A DNA stretch of 64,000 nucleotides from the NCBI RefSeq assembly GCF_001816125.1, contig NZ_MDZA01000448.1, positions 1 to 64,000 on the forward strand. Direction: 5' to 3'. The notes beneath the pieces were generated by a model. The model ran no database searches. It was not told the origin of the DNA and worked only from the letters and a program-made list of their open reading frames with translations. This document shows positions 55,298 through 64,000 of the stretch, piece by piece. How positions within the stretch are numbered: position 1 is the stretch's first letter; every line of letters starts with the position of its first letter. Both the position numbers and the translations under genes were made by a program. Source of the stretch: Hymenobacter coccineus (GTDB taxonomy: Bacteria; Bacteroidota; Bacteroidia; Cytophagales; Hymenobacteraceae).

Positions 55298-55348
55298 TAA
55301 TTACGCTGGGTCATTTTATTCGAAAGAAAGAACGACTCAGCGTAATTA
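55298..55348. repeat. Hairpin between argC and argD overlapping argC stop
   Basis: TAATTACGCTGGGTC and GACTCAGCGTAATTA around a ~20-base loop; the right arm contains the argC stop codon. Possible attenuator or processing site inside the arg operon. Confidence 0.6.
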
Positions 55349-56329
55349 AAAGAGCGTTGATTTTAGCCGCAGGCCCGTGGTTTCGTCGAGGCCGAACAAC
55401 AAATTCATGTTTTGCACCGCCTGGCCCGAGGCACCTTTTACCAGGTTATCAATGGCGGAGGTAATGAGCAGCTGGTCGCCGTGCTTGGCCAAGTGCAGGA
55501 AGCACTTATTGTTATTAACGGCCTGCTTGAGCTGAATTTCGCGCTCGGAAACCACCGTAAACGGTGCGTCGCGGTAGTACTCTTGGTACAGCTTTTGGGC
55601 CCCGGCCAGCGGCAAATCCGACGTGGTGTAGACCGAGGCGAAGATACCCCGCGTGAAATTGCCGCGGTACGGGATGAAGTGAATGGGCCGGCCGAAGCCG
55701 GGCTGCAAACCAGTCAGCGTCTCGCCAATTTCGCCCAAGTGCTGGTGCGTGAAGGCTTTGTAGACCGACACGTTGTTGTTACGCCACGAGAAGTTACCCG
55801 TGTCGCTCAGGGCCCTACCGGCGCCCGTGCTGCCGGTGAGGGCCGACACGTGCACGGCTTCGGTTAGGGCCCCAGCGGCGGCCAGTGGTAGTAGCGCCAG
55901 CTGGATGGCGGTCGCAAAGCAGCCCGGGTTGGCAATGCTGGTCGCGCCCCGGATTTCCTCCCGATTGGCCTCGGGCAAGCCGTACACGAAGTGACGGCCG
56001 GCTACGTCGCGGTCGGCGGCGAGGCGGAAATCGTTGCTTAGGTCGATGACGCGCGTAGTTTCCGGCAGCGGGTTTTTCTCTAGGAAAGCCCGTGAGTTGC
56101 CGTGGCCCAGGCAGAGGAATACCACGTCTTCCGCGCCCGATAACTCACTGGCAAACACCAGGTCGGTATCGCCCAGCAAATCGTCGTGCACCAGGGCCAC
56201 GGGGGCCCCGGCGTTGGAGCTGCTCACCACGGCCGCAATTTCCACGTTGGGGTGCGGCAGCAGGATGCGCAGCAGCTCACCGGCCGTGTAGCCGGCCCCG
56301 CCCACGATGCCCGCCTTAATTGTTTGCAT
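55346..56329 (-). CDS. argC: N-acetyl-gamma-glutamyl-phosphate reductase
   Basis: 327 residues. NADP-binding start KAGIVGGAGYTAGELLRILLPHPNVEI. The catalytic Cys is in the ANPGCFATAIQLALLPL motif and the His region in HQHLGEIGETL. It reduces N-acyl-glutamyl phosphate to the semialdehyde. Overlaps the end of argG by 14 bases, so the two are coupled. Confidence 0.96.
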   Translation of the reverse strand: MQTIKAGIVGGAGYTAGELLRILLPHPNVEIAAVVSSSNAGAPVALVHDDLLGDTDLVFASELSGAEDVVFLCLGHGNSRAFLEKNPLPETTRVIDLSNDFRLAADRDVAGRHFVYGLPEANREEIRGATSIANPGCFATAIQLALLPLAAAGALTEAVHVSALTGSTGAGRALSDTGNFSWRNNNVSVYKAFTHQHLGEIGETLTGLQPGFGRPIHFIPYRGNFTRGIFASVYTTSDLPLAGAQKLYQEYYRDAPFTVVSEREIQLKQAVNNNKCFLHLAKHGDQLLITSAIDNLVKGASGQAVQNMNLLFGLDETTGLRLKSTLF

Positions 56330-57512
56330 CGTCGAGGCTGGCGTGAATTTTCAACTGGTTGCCAAAGATTTTGATGAAGCCCTTGGCGTCGCGGGCGTCC
56401 CAGGCGTCGTTGGTTTCGCCGTAGGTAGCGGCCTTCGACTGCATCATGTCGTAAGGCGATACAACGCCCAGCAAGTCAAAGCGGTAGGGCTGCAAGCGCA
56501 CCGTCACTTTGCCCGACACGCGGGCCTGCGACGAAGCCAGGAAGGCCTCCATGTCGCGCATCACCGGGTCGAGGTACTGCGCTTCGTGCAGCAGCGTGCC
56601 GTACCAGTTGGCCAGGTTGTCTTTGTGCAGCAGCTGCCAGCGCGAGCAGGTGTGCTTTTCCAGCAAGTGGTGCGCCTTGATGAGCATGAGCGCTGCCGGA
56701 GCCTCAAACCCCACACGGCCCTTGATGCCCAGAATCGTGTCGCCCACGTGCGTGTCGCGGCCAATGGCGTAGCTAGCGCCCAGCGCGTTGAGGCGCTGGA
56801 TCAGCGTGACCGAATCCAGCGTTTCGCCGTTAAGCGCCACGGGCTCGCCTTTTTCAAAGGTGATCTCGATTTGCTGGGCCTCCGTAGCGGTGGGCTGCGA
56901 CGGGTAGGCGCTGTCGGGCAGGGCCAGGTGCGAAGTCAGCGTTTCGACGCCGCCTACGCTGGTGCCCCAAATGCCCACATTAATGGAGTATTTCGCCTTC
57001 TCCCAGCTCATTTCGAAGCCGTTCTTTTGCAAATATTCAATCTCTTCCTGGCGCGAGAGTTTCTTGTCGCGGATGGGGGCAATAATCTCGGTATCGGGCG
57101 CAATCACGGCGAAGGCCACGTCGAAACGCACCTGGTCGTTGCCGGCACCGGTGCTGCCGTGCACGATGTAGTCGGCCTTGTTCTGGCGGGCGTACTCGGC
57201 AATGGCCAGCGACTGGAACATGCGCTCGGCGCTGACGCTCAGCGGGTAGGTATCGTTCTTCAGCACGTTGCCGAATAGCAGGTAGCGCAGGCAATCGTGG
57301 TAGAAACGCTGCGTTACGTCAATCACCTCGTGCTGCACCGAGCCCAGCTCGTAGGCGCGCTTTTCGATGGCCGCCAGCTCCTCGGGCGAGAAACCGCCGG
57401 AGTTGACGATGACGGTGTGAACTTCCAAGTCGAGTTCGCGCGACAAATACACGGCGCAGTACGACGTGTCGAGGCCGCCGCTGTAGGCGAGAATGGCTTT
57501 TTTCTTCATCAT
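56316..57512 (-). CDS. argG: Argininosuccinate synthase
   Basis: 398 residues. PP-loop AILAYSGGLDTSYCAVYL near the N-terminus; YIVHGSTGAGNDQVRFDVAF and DTEIIAPIRD are conserved. It joins citrulline and aspartate using ATP. Its ATG overlaps the stop of the upstream GNAT gene (ATGATGA). Intact. Confidence 0.97.
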   Translation of the reverse strand: MMKKKAILAYSGGLDTSYCAVYLSRELDLEVHTVIVNSGGFSPEELAAIEKRAYELGSVQHEVIDVTQRFYHDCLRYLLFGNVLKNDTYPLSVSAERMFQSLAIAEYARQNKADYIVHGSTGAGNDQVRFDVAFAVIAPDTEIIAPIRDKKLSRQEEIEYLQKNGFEMSWEKAKYSINVGIWGTSVGGVETLTSHLALPDSAYPSQPTATEAQQIEITFEKGEPVALNGETLDSVTLIQRLNALGASYAIGRDTHVGDTILGIKGRVGFEAPAALMLIKAHHLLEKHTCSRWQLLHKDNLANWYGTLLHEAQYLDPVMRDMEAFLASSQARVSGKVTVRLQPYRFDLLGVVSPYDMMQSKAATYGETNDAWDARDAKGFIKIFGNQLKIHASLDDANN

Positions 57513-58138
57513 TTAGGAGGCAGAGTCAGTTTCAGGGTCGGAAGCGGGGTCTGGGGCCCCGGGAAAGGCGGGGGCCCCAGGGCGGCAAAATCGGGCACTT
57601 GCACCTGCACGAGCTGGTCGGCCGCGTCGTAGAGCATGCCGGTGCAGAGGCACATTTTGCGCTCGTTCTCCATCAGGATGCCGTAGTTCTTGCAGCTTTT
57701 GCAGCCCTTCCAGAAGTCTTCGCTTTGGGTTAGCTCGGAGAAGGTGACCGGCTCGTAGCCCAGGTCGGTGTTGATTTTCATCACGGCCAGGCTGGTCGTA
57801 ATGCCGAAAATCTTGGCCTGCGGGTACTTGGTACGCGAGAGGTTGAACACCGCTTGCTTGATGGCCCGGCCCACGCCATGCTTGCGAATTTCGGTGTTTA
57901 CCACCAGGCCCGAGTTGACGACAAAGGACTTGTCGTCAAACGTTTCGATGTAGCAAAACCCGGCCAGCTCTCCGTCGACGAAGGCAATGACGCCGTCGCC
58001 GCTGGCCATTTTCTGGGCCACGTAGGCCGGTTCGCGCTTGGCGATACCCGTCCCGCGCTGTTTGGCCGACTCGATGTACCACTGGCACAGCGCGTCGGCG
58101 TAAATGGCATCTTCTGCCGTTGCAACCCGAATTTCCAT
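57509..58138 (-). CDS. GNAT acetyltransferase of arg operon, probable N-acyl-glutamate synthase
   Basis: About 209 residues from ATG 58138 (MEIRVATAEDAIYADALCQWY). GNAT fold with the acyl-CoA loop VVNTEIRKHGVGRAIKQAVF. A C-terminal Cys cluster (GCKSCKNYGILMENERKMCLC) might bind zinc. First gene of the minus-strand arg operon and coupled to argG. No other argA or argJ is visible, so it most likely makes N-acetyl- or N-succinyl-glutamate, as proposed for arg-linked GNAT proteins in Bacteroidota. The proline-rich tail (about 185-209) is poorly conserved-looking. Confidence 0.82.
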   Translation of the reverse strand: MEIRVATAEDAIYADALCQWYIESAKQRGTGIAKREPAYVAQKMASGDGVIAFVDGELAGFCYIETFDDKSFVVNSGLVVNTEIRKHGVGRAIKQAVFNLSRTKYPQAKIFGITTSLAVMKINTDLGYEPVTFSELTQSEDFWKGCKSCKNYGILMENERKMCLCTGMLYDAADQLVQVQVPDFAALGPPPFPGPQTPLPTLKLTLPPK

Positions 58139-58619
58139 TCTGTGAATTGAGAAAAACTTAGGGAGAGATGCGCGGATTCCCGGCAAACGCAGTCCGCGTT
58201 CGGTAGTGCCAGGCAAGCCCAAAAATCTATCGGTAAGCGGCGCGGGGCCCGGCCCGGCGCCAAGGAGAGGTGGCCCGGGCGGGCACACCAAGCGGCTGCG
58301 GTAGCCGCTAGGGTCGTCGTACCCACGAAGTCCGAACGCACACCGTCGAGCCCCCGGCCATCGCGGCGGCGGCAAACAACGTAGTAGTGGGCAAGGATAC
58401 GGTCATGGCAGGAGCGAGAAATCGGATGCTAAACGAGCCCCCGAGGCGCAGAGTTCAATTCTGCTGCAAAAGTAAAACCCCCTACTTTTGCGCGCAACCT
58501 TTTAGAGAAGTTTTTTGGCAAGCCACTTATTTGCCGGGGTAGAGGCAGCAGCGCCGGGATGCTAGCTTATCCCGAGCTACACACAAGTGAAAGAGCGATT
58601 AATTAATTATTAAGGGCAA
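58139..58619. promoter_or_regulatory. 481-base divergent arg control region
   Basis: Gap between the diverging GNAT-argG and argB-argE-argH units. The first 290 bases (58139-58430) are GC-rich and show nothing I can support. The key element is the mirrored pair of -7 boxes at 58466-58491. An AT-rich leader (about 58596-58619) precedes argB. Confidence 0.5.
58466..58491. promoter_or_regulatory. Mirrored -7 promoter boxes
   Basis: GCAAAAGTA (58466-58474) and TACTTTTGC (58483-58491) are exact reverse complements separated by 8 bases. Each is a TAnnTTTG box, one for each strand, so they could start divergent overlapping transcripts for the two arg units; the palindrome could also be a regulator site. 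Confidence 0.55.
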
Positions 58620-59399
58620 ATGAAGCAATTAAAAATAATTAAGATTGGCGGCGGCATCATCGACGATGCGACGAGTTTGGCGCAGTTTCTACAATTGTTT
58701 GCCCGCGTGGAGGGTCCCAAGATTCTGGTGCACGGCGGTGGTAAAGGGGCCAGCGAAATGCTGCGGGCCCTGGGAATTGCGCCGCAGCTAGTGAACGGCC
58801 GTCGCATCACCGACGCGGCCACGCTGGAGATTGTGACCATGTTTTACGCCGGCAAAACCAATAAGGCCATTGTGGCCGATTTGCAGCGTAACCGCGTCAA
58901 CGCTCTGGGAATCAGCGGGGTAGATGGCAACCTGATTCGGGCGGTGAAGCGGCCAGTGCGCGAAATTAATTACGGCTTCGTGGGCGACCTCAAGCCCTCG
59001 GGTGTCAACGCCGCGCTGTTGGAAGACTTTCTCGGGTTGGGCCTGACGCCGGTAATTTGCGCAATTACGCACGACGGCCAAGGCCAATTATTAAACACCA
59101 ACGCCGACACTATTGCCGCCACCGTAGCCATAGCGTTGAGCAAGCAATTTGCGGTCGAGCTGCATTATTGCTTCGAGAAAAACGGTGTATTGCTCGACGT
59201 AAACGACGATAATTCGGTCATTGGCACGATTAATTTGGCGAGCTATGCAGAATTAAAAGAAGCCGGAATTATTGCCGAAGGCATGATTCCGAAACTGGAT
59301 AATTCGTTCGATGCGCTGAGCCAGGGCGTCAGTAAAGTAATTATTGGCCACGCACTGAAAATTGGCGATTCACTCAAAACGGTGCTATGCCTGAACTAG
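58620..59399 (+). CDS. argB: Acetylglutamate kinase
   Basis: 259 residues, amino-acid kinase family. KIIKIGGGIIDDATSLAQFL, KILVHGGGKGASEMLRALGI (substrate loop), VDGNLIRAVKR, LNTNADTIAATVAIAL. Phosphorylates N-acyl-glutamate. Overlaps argE by 13 bases. Rather AT-rich at the 3' part but intact. Confidence 0.95.
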   Translation: MKQLKIIKIGGGIIDDATSLAQFLQLFARVEGPKILVHGGGKGASEMLRALGIAPQLVNGRRITDAATLEIVTMFYAGKTNKAIVADLQRNRVNALGISGVDGNLIRAVKRPVREINYGFVGDLKPSGVNAALLEDFLGLGLTPVICAITHDGQGQLLNTNADTIAATVAIALSKQFAVELHYCFEKNGVLLDVNDDNSVIGTINLASYAELKEAGIIAEGMIPKLDNSFDALSQGVSKVIIGHALKIGDSLKTVLCLN

Positions 59400-60451
59400 C
59401 CGCGCTTACGGAGGCGGCCGTGGCGCTGCTGGAGCAACTAATTGCGACGCCCTCATTTTCGCGGGAAGAAGGGGCCACCGCCACGCTGATTTTTGATTTC
59501 CTGACGGTGCACGGGGCCCTGCCGCAGCGCCAGGGCAATAACGTGTGGGCCGTGGCCCCGGGCTACGTGCCCGACCGGCCCACGGTGCTCCTCAACTCGC
59601 ACCACGACACCGTGAAGCCCGGCGCGGCCTGGACGTATGCGCCGTTCGCAGCCACCTGGGAAGGCGATAAACTGACCGGCCTGGGCAGTAACGACGCGGG
59701 CGCTTCGGCGGTGAGTTTGCTGGCGGCGTTCCTGCATTTGAAGGACCAGCCGCGGGCCTATAATTTAATTTGCGCCATCACAGCTGAGGAGGAAATTTCC
59801 GGGGCCAACGGCATTGCCAAGCTATTGCCGGAGCTGGGGCCCATCGCCCTCGGCATTGTGGGCGAGCCCACGCAGATGCAGCTGGCCGTGGCCGAAAAAG
59901 GGCTGCTGGTGCTCGACTGCCTGGCCCGCGGTAAAACCGGCCACGCGGCCCGCGACGAAGGCGATAATGCTCTGTATAGGGCCCTGGACGATATTGCCTG
60001 GCTGCGCCGCAACCAACTGCCGCGCGTGTCGCCCATGCTGGGGCCCGTCAAGACCACGGCCACGCAAATCAATGCCGGGCAGCAGCATAATGTGGTGCCC
60101 GACGAGTGCCGCTTCGTGGTGGACGTGCGCACCAACGAGTTGTACGCCAACGCCGAGGTGGTGGAGATTTTGCAGCAAAACCTGCGGTCAGAAATTACGC
60201 CCCGCTCGCTGCGCCTGAACTCGTCGCGCATTGCAGCCGACCACCCCATTGTGCAGCGCGGCCGGGCCCTGGGCAAGGAAACCTACGGCTCGCCCACGCT
60301 GTCGGACCAGGCCCTGATGCCGTTTGCGACGGTGAAAATAGGGCCCGGCGACAGTGCGCGGTCGCACACGCCGGATGAGTTTATTCTGCGCAGTGAAATA
60401 ATTAGTGGGGTGCGCGATTACGTAGCGCTGCTGACTGATTTGGAGATTTAA
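59387..60451 (+). CDS. argE: Acylornithine deacylase (M20 peptidase family)
   Basis: 354 residues. Zinc ligands are in LLNSHHDTVKPG, GLGSNDAGASAVS and CAITAEEEISGANG (EE pair), then GEPTQMQLAVAEKG and the late His in GDSARSHTPDEF. Removes the acyl group from N-acyl-citrulline or N-acyl-ornithine; with ArgF' the natural substrate is probably N-acyl-citrulline. Coupled to argB by overlap. Confidence 0.92.
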   Translation: MPELAALTEAAVALLEQLIATPSFSREEGATATLIFDFLTVHGALPQRQGNNVWAVAPGYVPDRPTVLLNSHHDTVKPGAAWTYAPFAATWEGDKLTGLGSNDAGASAVSLLAAFLHLKDQPRAYNLICAITAEEEISGANGIAKLLPELGPIALGIVGEPTQMQLAVAEKGLLVLDCLARGKTGHAARDEGDNALYRALDDIAWLRRNQLPRVSPMLGPVKTTATQINAGQQHNVVPDECRFVVDVRTNELYANAEVVEILQQNLRSEITPRSLRLNSSRIAADHPIVQRGRALGKETYGSPTLSDQALMPFATVKIGPGDSARSHTPDEFILRSEIISGVRDYVALLTDLEI

Positions 60452-60471
60452 TTAATTACAAAGAAGCAAGG

Positions 60472-61779
60472 ATGAAAATCTGGGAAAAAGGCTTTTCGGT
60501 TAACGAGAAAATTGAGAAATTTACCGTGGGCCGCGACCGGGAATTGGACATGTACCTGGCATATTACGACGTGCTGGCCTCCCGGGCCCACGCCGATATG
60601 CTGGCCGGGGCCGGGTTAATTACCGCCGCGGAGCAGCAGCAACTGGCCCAGGGCCTGGAGGAACTGAAGCAGCAGATTGAGGCCGGCACGTTTGAGATTG
60701 AGGCCGAGTTTGAGGACGTGCATTCCAAAATCGAGTCTTATTTGACGGAGAAGTTTGGCGATGCGGGCAAGAAAATTCACACCGCTCGCTCGCGCAACGA
60801 CCAGGTGCTGACGGATATCCAGCTGTTTATCAAGGATTACACTGAGCAGGCGGCGGCTAAGCTGGTGTCTTTGGCCGAGGTGCTGCTGCAAAAAGCCGCC
60901 GCGCACCGCGACGATTTATTACCCGGCTATACGCACTTCCAAGCGGCCATGCCGAGCAGCTTTGGGCTGTGGTTTGGGGCCTACGCCGAGCACTTGCTGC
61001 TCGATGTGGCGCTGTTTGAGGCGGCCCACACGGTGGCCGACCAGAACCCGCTGGGCTCGGGTGCGGGCTTCGGCAGCAGCTTCCCCATCAGCCGCGAGCA
61101 GACGACGGCGGCGCTGGGTTTTGGCCACGTGGCCGTGAGCGCCGTGGGAGCCCAAATGCTGCGCGGAAAAACTGAGCGCACCGTCGCCTTTGCCATTGCC
61201 GGGGCCGCCGCTACCCTGGCCAAAATGGCCTACGATTTAGTGCTCTACAACGGCCAGGACATGGGGTTTGTGAAGCTGCCCAAGGAATTCACGACGGGCT
61301 CCAGCATCATGCCGCACAAAAAAAACCCTGATGTATTCGAGTTGGTGCGCGCCCACGCCAACCGCCTCCAGGCCCTGCCCACCGACCTGATTCTGGCCAC
61401 CAGCAACCTGCCCAGCGGCTACCACCGCGACTTCCAGATTCTTAAAGAAATCCTGTTCGGGCCCCTGCGCCAGTTCCTTGATTTGCTGGACATGCTGCTC
61501 TTCGCCGTGCCCGAAATTCAGGTAGTGCCCGGCATCATCGACCAGCCGAAATACGACCCGATTTTCTCGGTTGAAAACATCAATCAGCTCATCCAGAGCG
61601 GGGTGCCGTTCCGCGAAGCGTACCGCCAGGTGGGCCAAGCGGTGGAGGATGGCAGCTACCGGGCCCACCGGGAGTTTCGCACCTCGCACCTGGGCAGCGT
61701 GCACAACCCGGGGCTGGCCGAAATCAACGCCAAAATACAGCAGCTAAAAGCGCACAGCCGGGTGCTTGGGATGAAGTAA
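60472..61779 (+). CDS. argH: Argininosuccinate lyase
   Basis: 435 residues, fumarase/aspartase superfamily. HTARSRNDQVLTDIQLF (103-119), TGSSIMPHKKNPD (275-287, the mobile catalytic loop) and LPSGYHRDFQILKE. It releases arginine and fumarate. 20 bases after argE, end of the plus-strand arg unit. Confidence 0.96.
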   Translation: MKIWEKGFSVNEKIEKFTVGRDRELDMYLAYYDVLASRAHADMLAGAGLITAAEQQQLAQGLEELKQQIEAGTFEIEAEFEDVHSKIESYLTEKFGDAGKKIHTARSRNDQVLTDIQLFIKDYTEQAAAKLVSLAEVLLQKAAAHRDDLLPGYTHFQAAMPSSFGLWFGAYAEHLLLDVALFEAAHTVADQNPLGSGAGFGSSFPISREQTTAALGFGHVAVSAVGAQMLRGKTERTVAFAIAGAAATLAKMAYDLVLYNGQDMGFVKLPKEFTTGSSIMPHKKNPDVFELVRAHANRLQALPTDLILATSNLPSGYHRDFQILKEILFGPLRQFLDLLDMLLFAVPEIQVVPGIIDQPKYDPIFSVENINQLIQSGVPFREAYRQVGQAVEDGSYRAHREFRTSHLGSVHNPGLAEINAKIQQLKAHSRVLGMK

Positions 61780-61815
61780 GGATTTGGGGCCGTGCCGTCT
61801 TGCAGGGCTTGTAGC

Positions 61816-63234
61816 CTAAAAAGCGGCGTGGCCCATTTGGCTTGGATCGGTTCTAACCGAATCCATGCGGAACCAGCTCGCCACTTGCCCGTTTACATAA
61901 AAATTGTAGTACGGTTGAATGTCATAACCGTGAATCGTGATGTGACGTGGGGTAACGCCTACGATGGGGGCAATGGTCAGCTTTTGGTTTGGCTGCTGGG
62001 CTTGGCGGTCGAACAAGGCGTAGCGGCCCTGCCACTGGTGGACGTAGGGAGGAGCATCAATTGCTAATTCCAGCCAAGCGCGGACGCTGGTAAGGGAAAC
62101 AATTGCCGCGAGAAAAACGGCTATTAGCAAGCGGGCCGGTGGGCTCAGTACCCGGGGAAGGCTGGGCCCTAGCGAGGCCCAGCACACCAGAAGCCAGCCA
62201 ATTAATAGCCACCACAGCAATACGTTGGTTGCCCGAAGCGGCATGGGCGTGTCCCAGACAAGGGCATAGGGCAAACAGCCCAGGACTACGCCTACAAGCA
62301 GGAGCGCTGTGCCGAGGGGCAGCGGCAAAGCCAAGCCGGCTGGCCGGCCAGGCAGCAGGCGCACACCAAGGGGCGCCAGGAGCAGCGGCACCAGTGCAAT
62401 GCCGTGCAGGCCAGGGGAAGCAAATACCGATCGAACGTTGTTGAGCAGGCGGTGGAAACATTCGGCCGCACTCGCTACTGGCGTGGCATTCACCTGCATC
62501 CGAGCGTAATTGCCCGGCGCGCTGAATGCTAGGCCGCTTACTATTAGCAGCAAGCAACCCAGTCCGAACCAAATTCGCGCACTATTCCTCTGTTTGCGAA
62601 TCAGGCTGCTGGTGAAGCCAATAAACAGCATCCAGCCCAGCAATACTACGGCTAACTCCGTGGCGCCGGCCGTTGCCGCAGTGCCCAGGCTAGCGAGCAG
62701 CAACCAAAGATGCCTTCGAGAACGAATTGGGACCCGGTGGGCCTGGTTGACTGCCACAGGAACTACCACGAGCCATAATGCGGGCAATTGGTATACGGCC
62801 AGATCAGTGAAATAATAGGCCGCGGAATACACATCGGGTACTACGGCCAGGTACAAGAGGGTAAGGCCCGCGGCCAGCCATGCGGCGGTGGATGCCGTTA
62901 GCTTCCCGGTGGTGAGGTGGCGCAGTCCCAGCCACAAACCCCCGATTTTCACAGCAAACCCAAGAAGAACGGGTAAGAACATGCCCCCCAGCCAACGGTA
63001 GCTAAGCGGATTCAATCCGATTTGCAGGGCGTTGCAGAAAAAACGTCCCGACCAGGTTTGGTACAAGTGCTGGCAGGCCCCGCCAATGCCGTAAGTCCGG
63101 GCCAATACGCCGGCTGAGTAATCGTCAGAATAAGGCAGACTATAAAAGCTCAACCCAAAGAATGGCAGCAATGCTAGAACGAGTCCTGCTTTCAGTAAGA
63201 ACTGGCGGTATTTTAGGGGAATTGGTATGCGCAT
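61816..63234 (-). CDS. DUF6056-like polytopic membrane protein
   Basis: About 472 residues from ATG 63234 (MRIPIPLKYRQFLLKAG); a longer frame to 63315 is less likely. About ten or more hydrophobic segments. The N-terminal SLPYSDDYSAGVLARTYG and QHLYQTWSGRFFCNALQIGLNPLSYRW resemble glucosyltransferase-like membrane proteins (DUF6056, GT-C-like), where the SDDY acids could be catalytic. The C-terminal part is a soluble loop. No gene-context clue; convergent with argH. Confidence 0.7.
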   Translation of the reverse strand: MRIPIPLKYRQFLLKAGLVLALLPFFGLSFYSLPYSDDYSAGVLARTYGIGGACQHLYQTWSGRFFCNALQIGLNPLSYRWLGGMFLPVLLGFAVKIGGLWLGLRHLTTGKLTASTAAWLAAGLTLLYLAVVPDVYSAAYYFTDLAVYQLPALWLVVVPVAVNQAHRVPIRSRRHLWLLLASLGTAATAGATELAVVLLGWMLFIGFTSSLIRKQRNSARIWFGLGCLLLIVSGLAFSAPGNYARMQVNATPVASAAECFHRLLNNVRSVFASPGLHGIALVPLLLAPLGVRLLPGRPAGLALPLPLGTALLLVGVVLGCLPYALVWDTPMPLRATNVLLWWLLIGWLLVCWASLGPSLPRVLSPPARLLIAVFLAAIVSLTSVRAWLELAIDAPPYVHQWQGRYALFDRQAQQPNQKLTIAPIVGVTPRHITIHGYDIQPYYNFYVNGQVASWFRMDSVRTDPSQMGHAAF

Positions 63235-63400
63235 CAGTAGCAGGAAGCTGCTTGGGAGGTTCGGAAATTTGTAATTGTTCGGCAGGCGCAGCGCGACGGT
63301 CTGACGACTTCCCAAACAACTTCCAAATTTAAACTTCGAGAATGGGCTGGAGGCGGTTTTAAACCAACAGCTTGTTCAGCAGAAGCGCCGCGCCGGGGCC

Positions 63401-63997
63401 CTAGTAGTCCAGCAGCGCCTGGTAAGCGGCGGGGGTGTCCACGTCGAAGGCGGCGTCGGGCAGGGGCACCAGGGCCAGCGCGGGGCCGTAGCGGGCCAGC
63501 AGGGGCTTGGCGCCCTGCTCGGGGCGGATGCGGTGCAAATCGGCTAACGCGCTAGCGGTGAACACGGCCGGGATGCCGAACGCCTCGGCATAAGCGGCGG
63601 CCACGGCGGGGGCCCCAGTGGCTTGCTGGTGCTGGGCCAAGGCGGCCAGCTGCGCGGCGGTTACCAGCGGCTGGTCGGAGCTTAGGACGAGTACGGCGGT
63701 GGCCGCGGGGCCCAGTGCGGCCAAGCCCGCCCGGATGGAAGCGCCCATGCCAGCGGCCCAATCGGGGTTGTGCACGGCCTGGCAGGGCAGGTCGGCCACG
63801 GCGCGGCGCAGCTCCGCGTCCAGGGCCCCCGTCACGACGACCACCGGGGCGTAGCCGGCGGCCAGGGCCGTGCGGACGGCCCGGTGCAACAGTGTTTCGT
63901 CTTGGTAAACAAGTAATTGCTTGGGCTGGCCCAGGCGGCTGGAATTGCCGGCCGCCAAAACCAGGGCGGCGGTCGGCGGAGCAAGTAGGGGCGGCAT
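63401..63997 (-). CDS. MobA-like nucleotidyltransferase (molybdenum cofactor type)
   Basis: 198 residues, NTP_transferase_3 fold. LVLAAGNSSRLGQPKQLLVYQDETLLHRAV is the nucleotide-binding signature, with VLVLSSDQPLVT as the metal-binding region. Resembles MocA/CTP:molybdopterin cytidylyltransferases that serve xanthine-dehydrogenase-type enzymes. Starts three bases from the window edge, so its operon partners are outside. Confidence 0.88.
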   Translation of the reverse strand: MPPLLAPPTAALVLAAGNSSRLGQPKQLLVYQDETLLHRAVRTALAAGYAPVVVVTGALDAELRRAVADLPCQAVHNPDWAAGMGASIRAGLAALGPAATAVLVLSSDQPLVTAAQLAALAQHQQATGAPAVAAAYAEAFGIPAVFTASALADLHRIRPEQGAKPLLARYGPALALVPLPDAAFDVDTPAAYQALLDY

Positions 63998-64000
63998 ATC

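Noticed and set aside
1..64000. CRISPR array, tRNA or rRNA genes
   Set aside because: Repeats here are inverted and dispersed, not regularly spaced direct repeats; no tRNA cloverleaf or rRNA sequence was recognised.

Overview
The window is a GC-rich chromosomal segment of a Bacteroidota bacterium, most likely a Cytophagales genus such as Hymenobacter. The evidence is a SusC/SusD pair, the N-acetyl/succinyl-ornithine type transcarbamylase ArgF', a CzcA-TolC fusion efflux pump, promoter -7 elements of the TAnnTTTG type, almost no Shine-Dalgarno sequences, and saturation with the palindrome GGGGCCCC. The genus is an inference; the phylum is well supported. No tRNA, rRNA, CRISPR array or transposase was seen.

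Layout. (1) 105-3661 (-): three coupled genes for an envelope module, including a periplasmic binding protein fused to an OmpA domain. (2) 4034-11434: urease locus, with ureD (+) and nickel permease, ureA-ureB, ureC, ureF, ureG (-). No ureE is present. It is interrupted between ureB and ureC by a HicAB toxin-antitoxin pair, a displaced remnant of a ureB 3' end and an AT-rich orphan gene. (3) 11948-18403 (+): metal efflux locus with a small His/Cys-rich lipoprotein, a CusA-TolC fusion and CusB. (4) 18524-26263: DUF983 protein, Gfo/Idh/MocA oxidoreductase, secreted repeat protein, MGH1-type glucosidase and trehalase. (5) 26381-47544 (-): polysaccharide utilisation locus with LacI regulator, SusC, SusD, GH29, GH92, GH28, then the complete galacturonate isomerase pathway UxaC-UxaB-UxaA-KdgK-Eda and the hexuronate permease ExuT. 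(6) 47734-61779: almost complete arginine pathway, with GNAT acetyltransferase, argG, argC, argD, carA, carB, argF' on (-) and argB, argE, argH on (+). (7) 61816-63997: a DUF6056-like membrane protein and a MobA-like nucleotidyltransferase.

How it works together. SusC/D and three exported glycosidases would release and import pectin-derived sugars. ExuT imports galacturonate, which the Uxa/Kdg/Eda enzymes convert to pyruvate and glyceraldehyde 3-phosphate. Four LacI-type operator-like sites (core AACGTT with central CG) lie before susC, uxaB and eda, next to a LacI regulator gene.

Main unusual points. Six genes (ureD, ureAB, cusB, the glucosidase, trehalase, susC) are each broken by a frameshift that falls at or beside a GGGCCC/GGGGCCCC tract. 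Nearly every intergenic gap carries a long palindrome from a few recurring families. One family forms the inverted ends of a cassette with a GIY-YIG nuclease gene, set between carA and carB. HicAB sits exactly at a ureB 3' end that appears to have been replaced.
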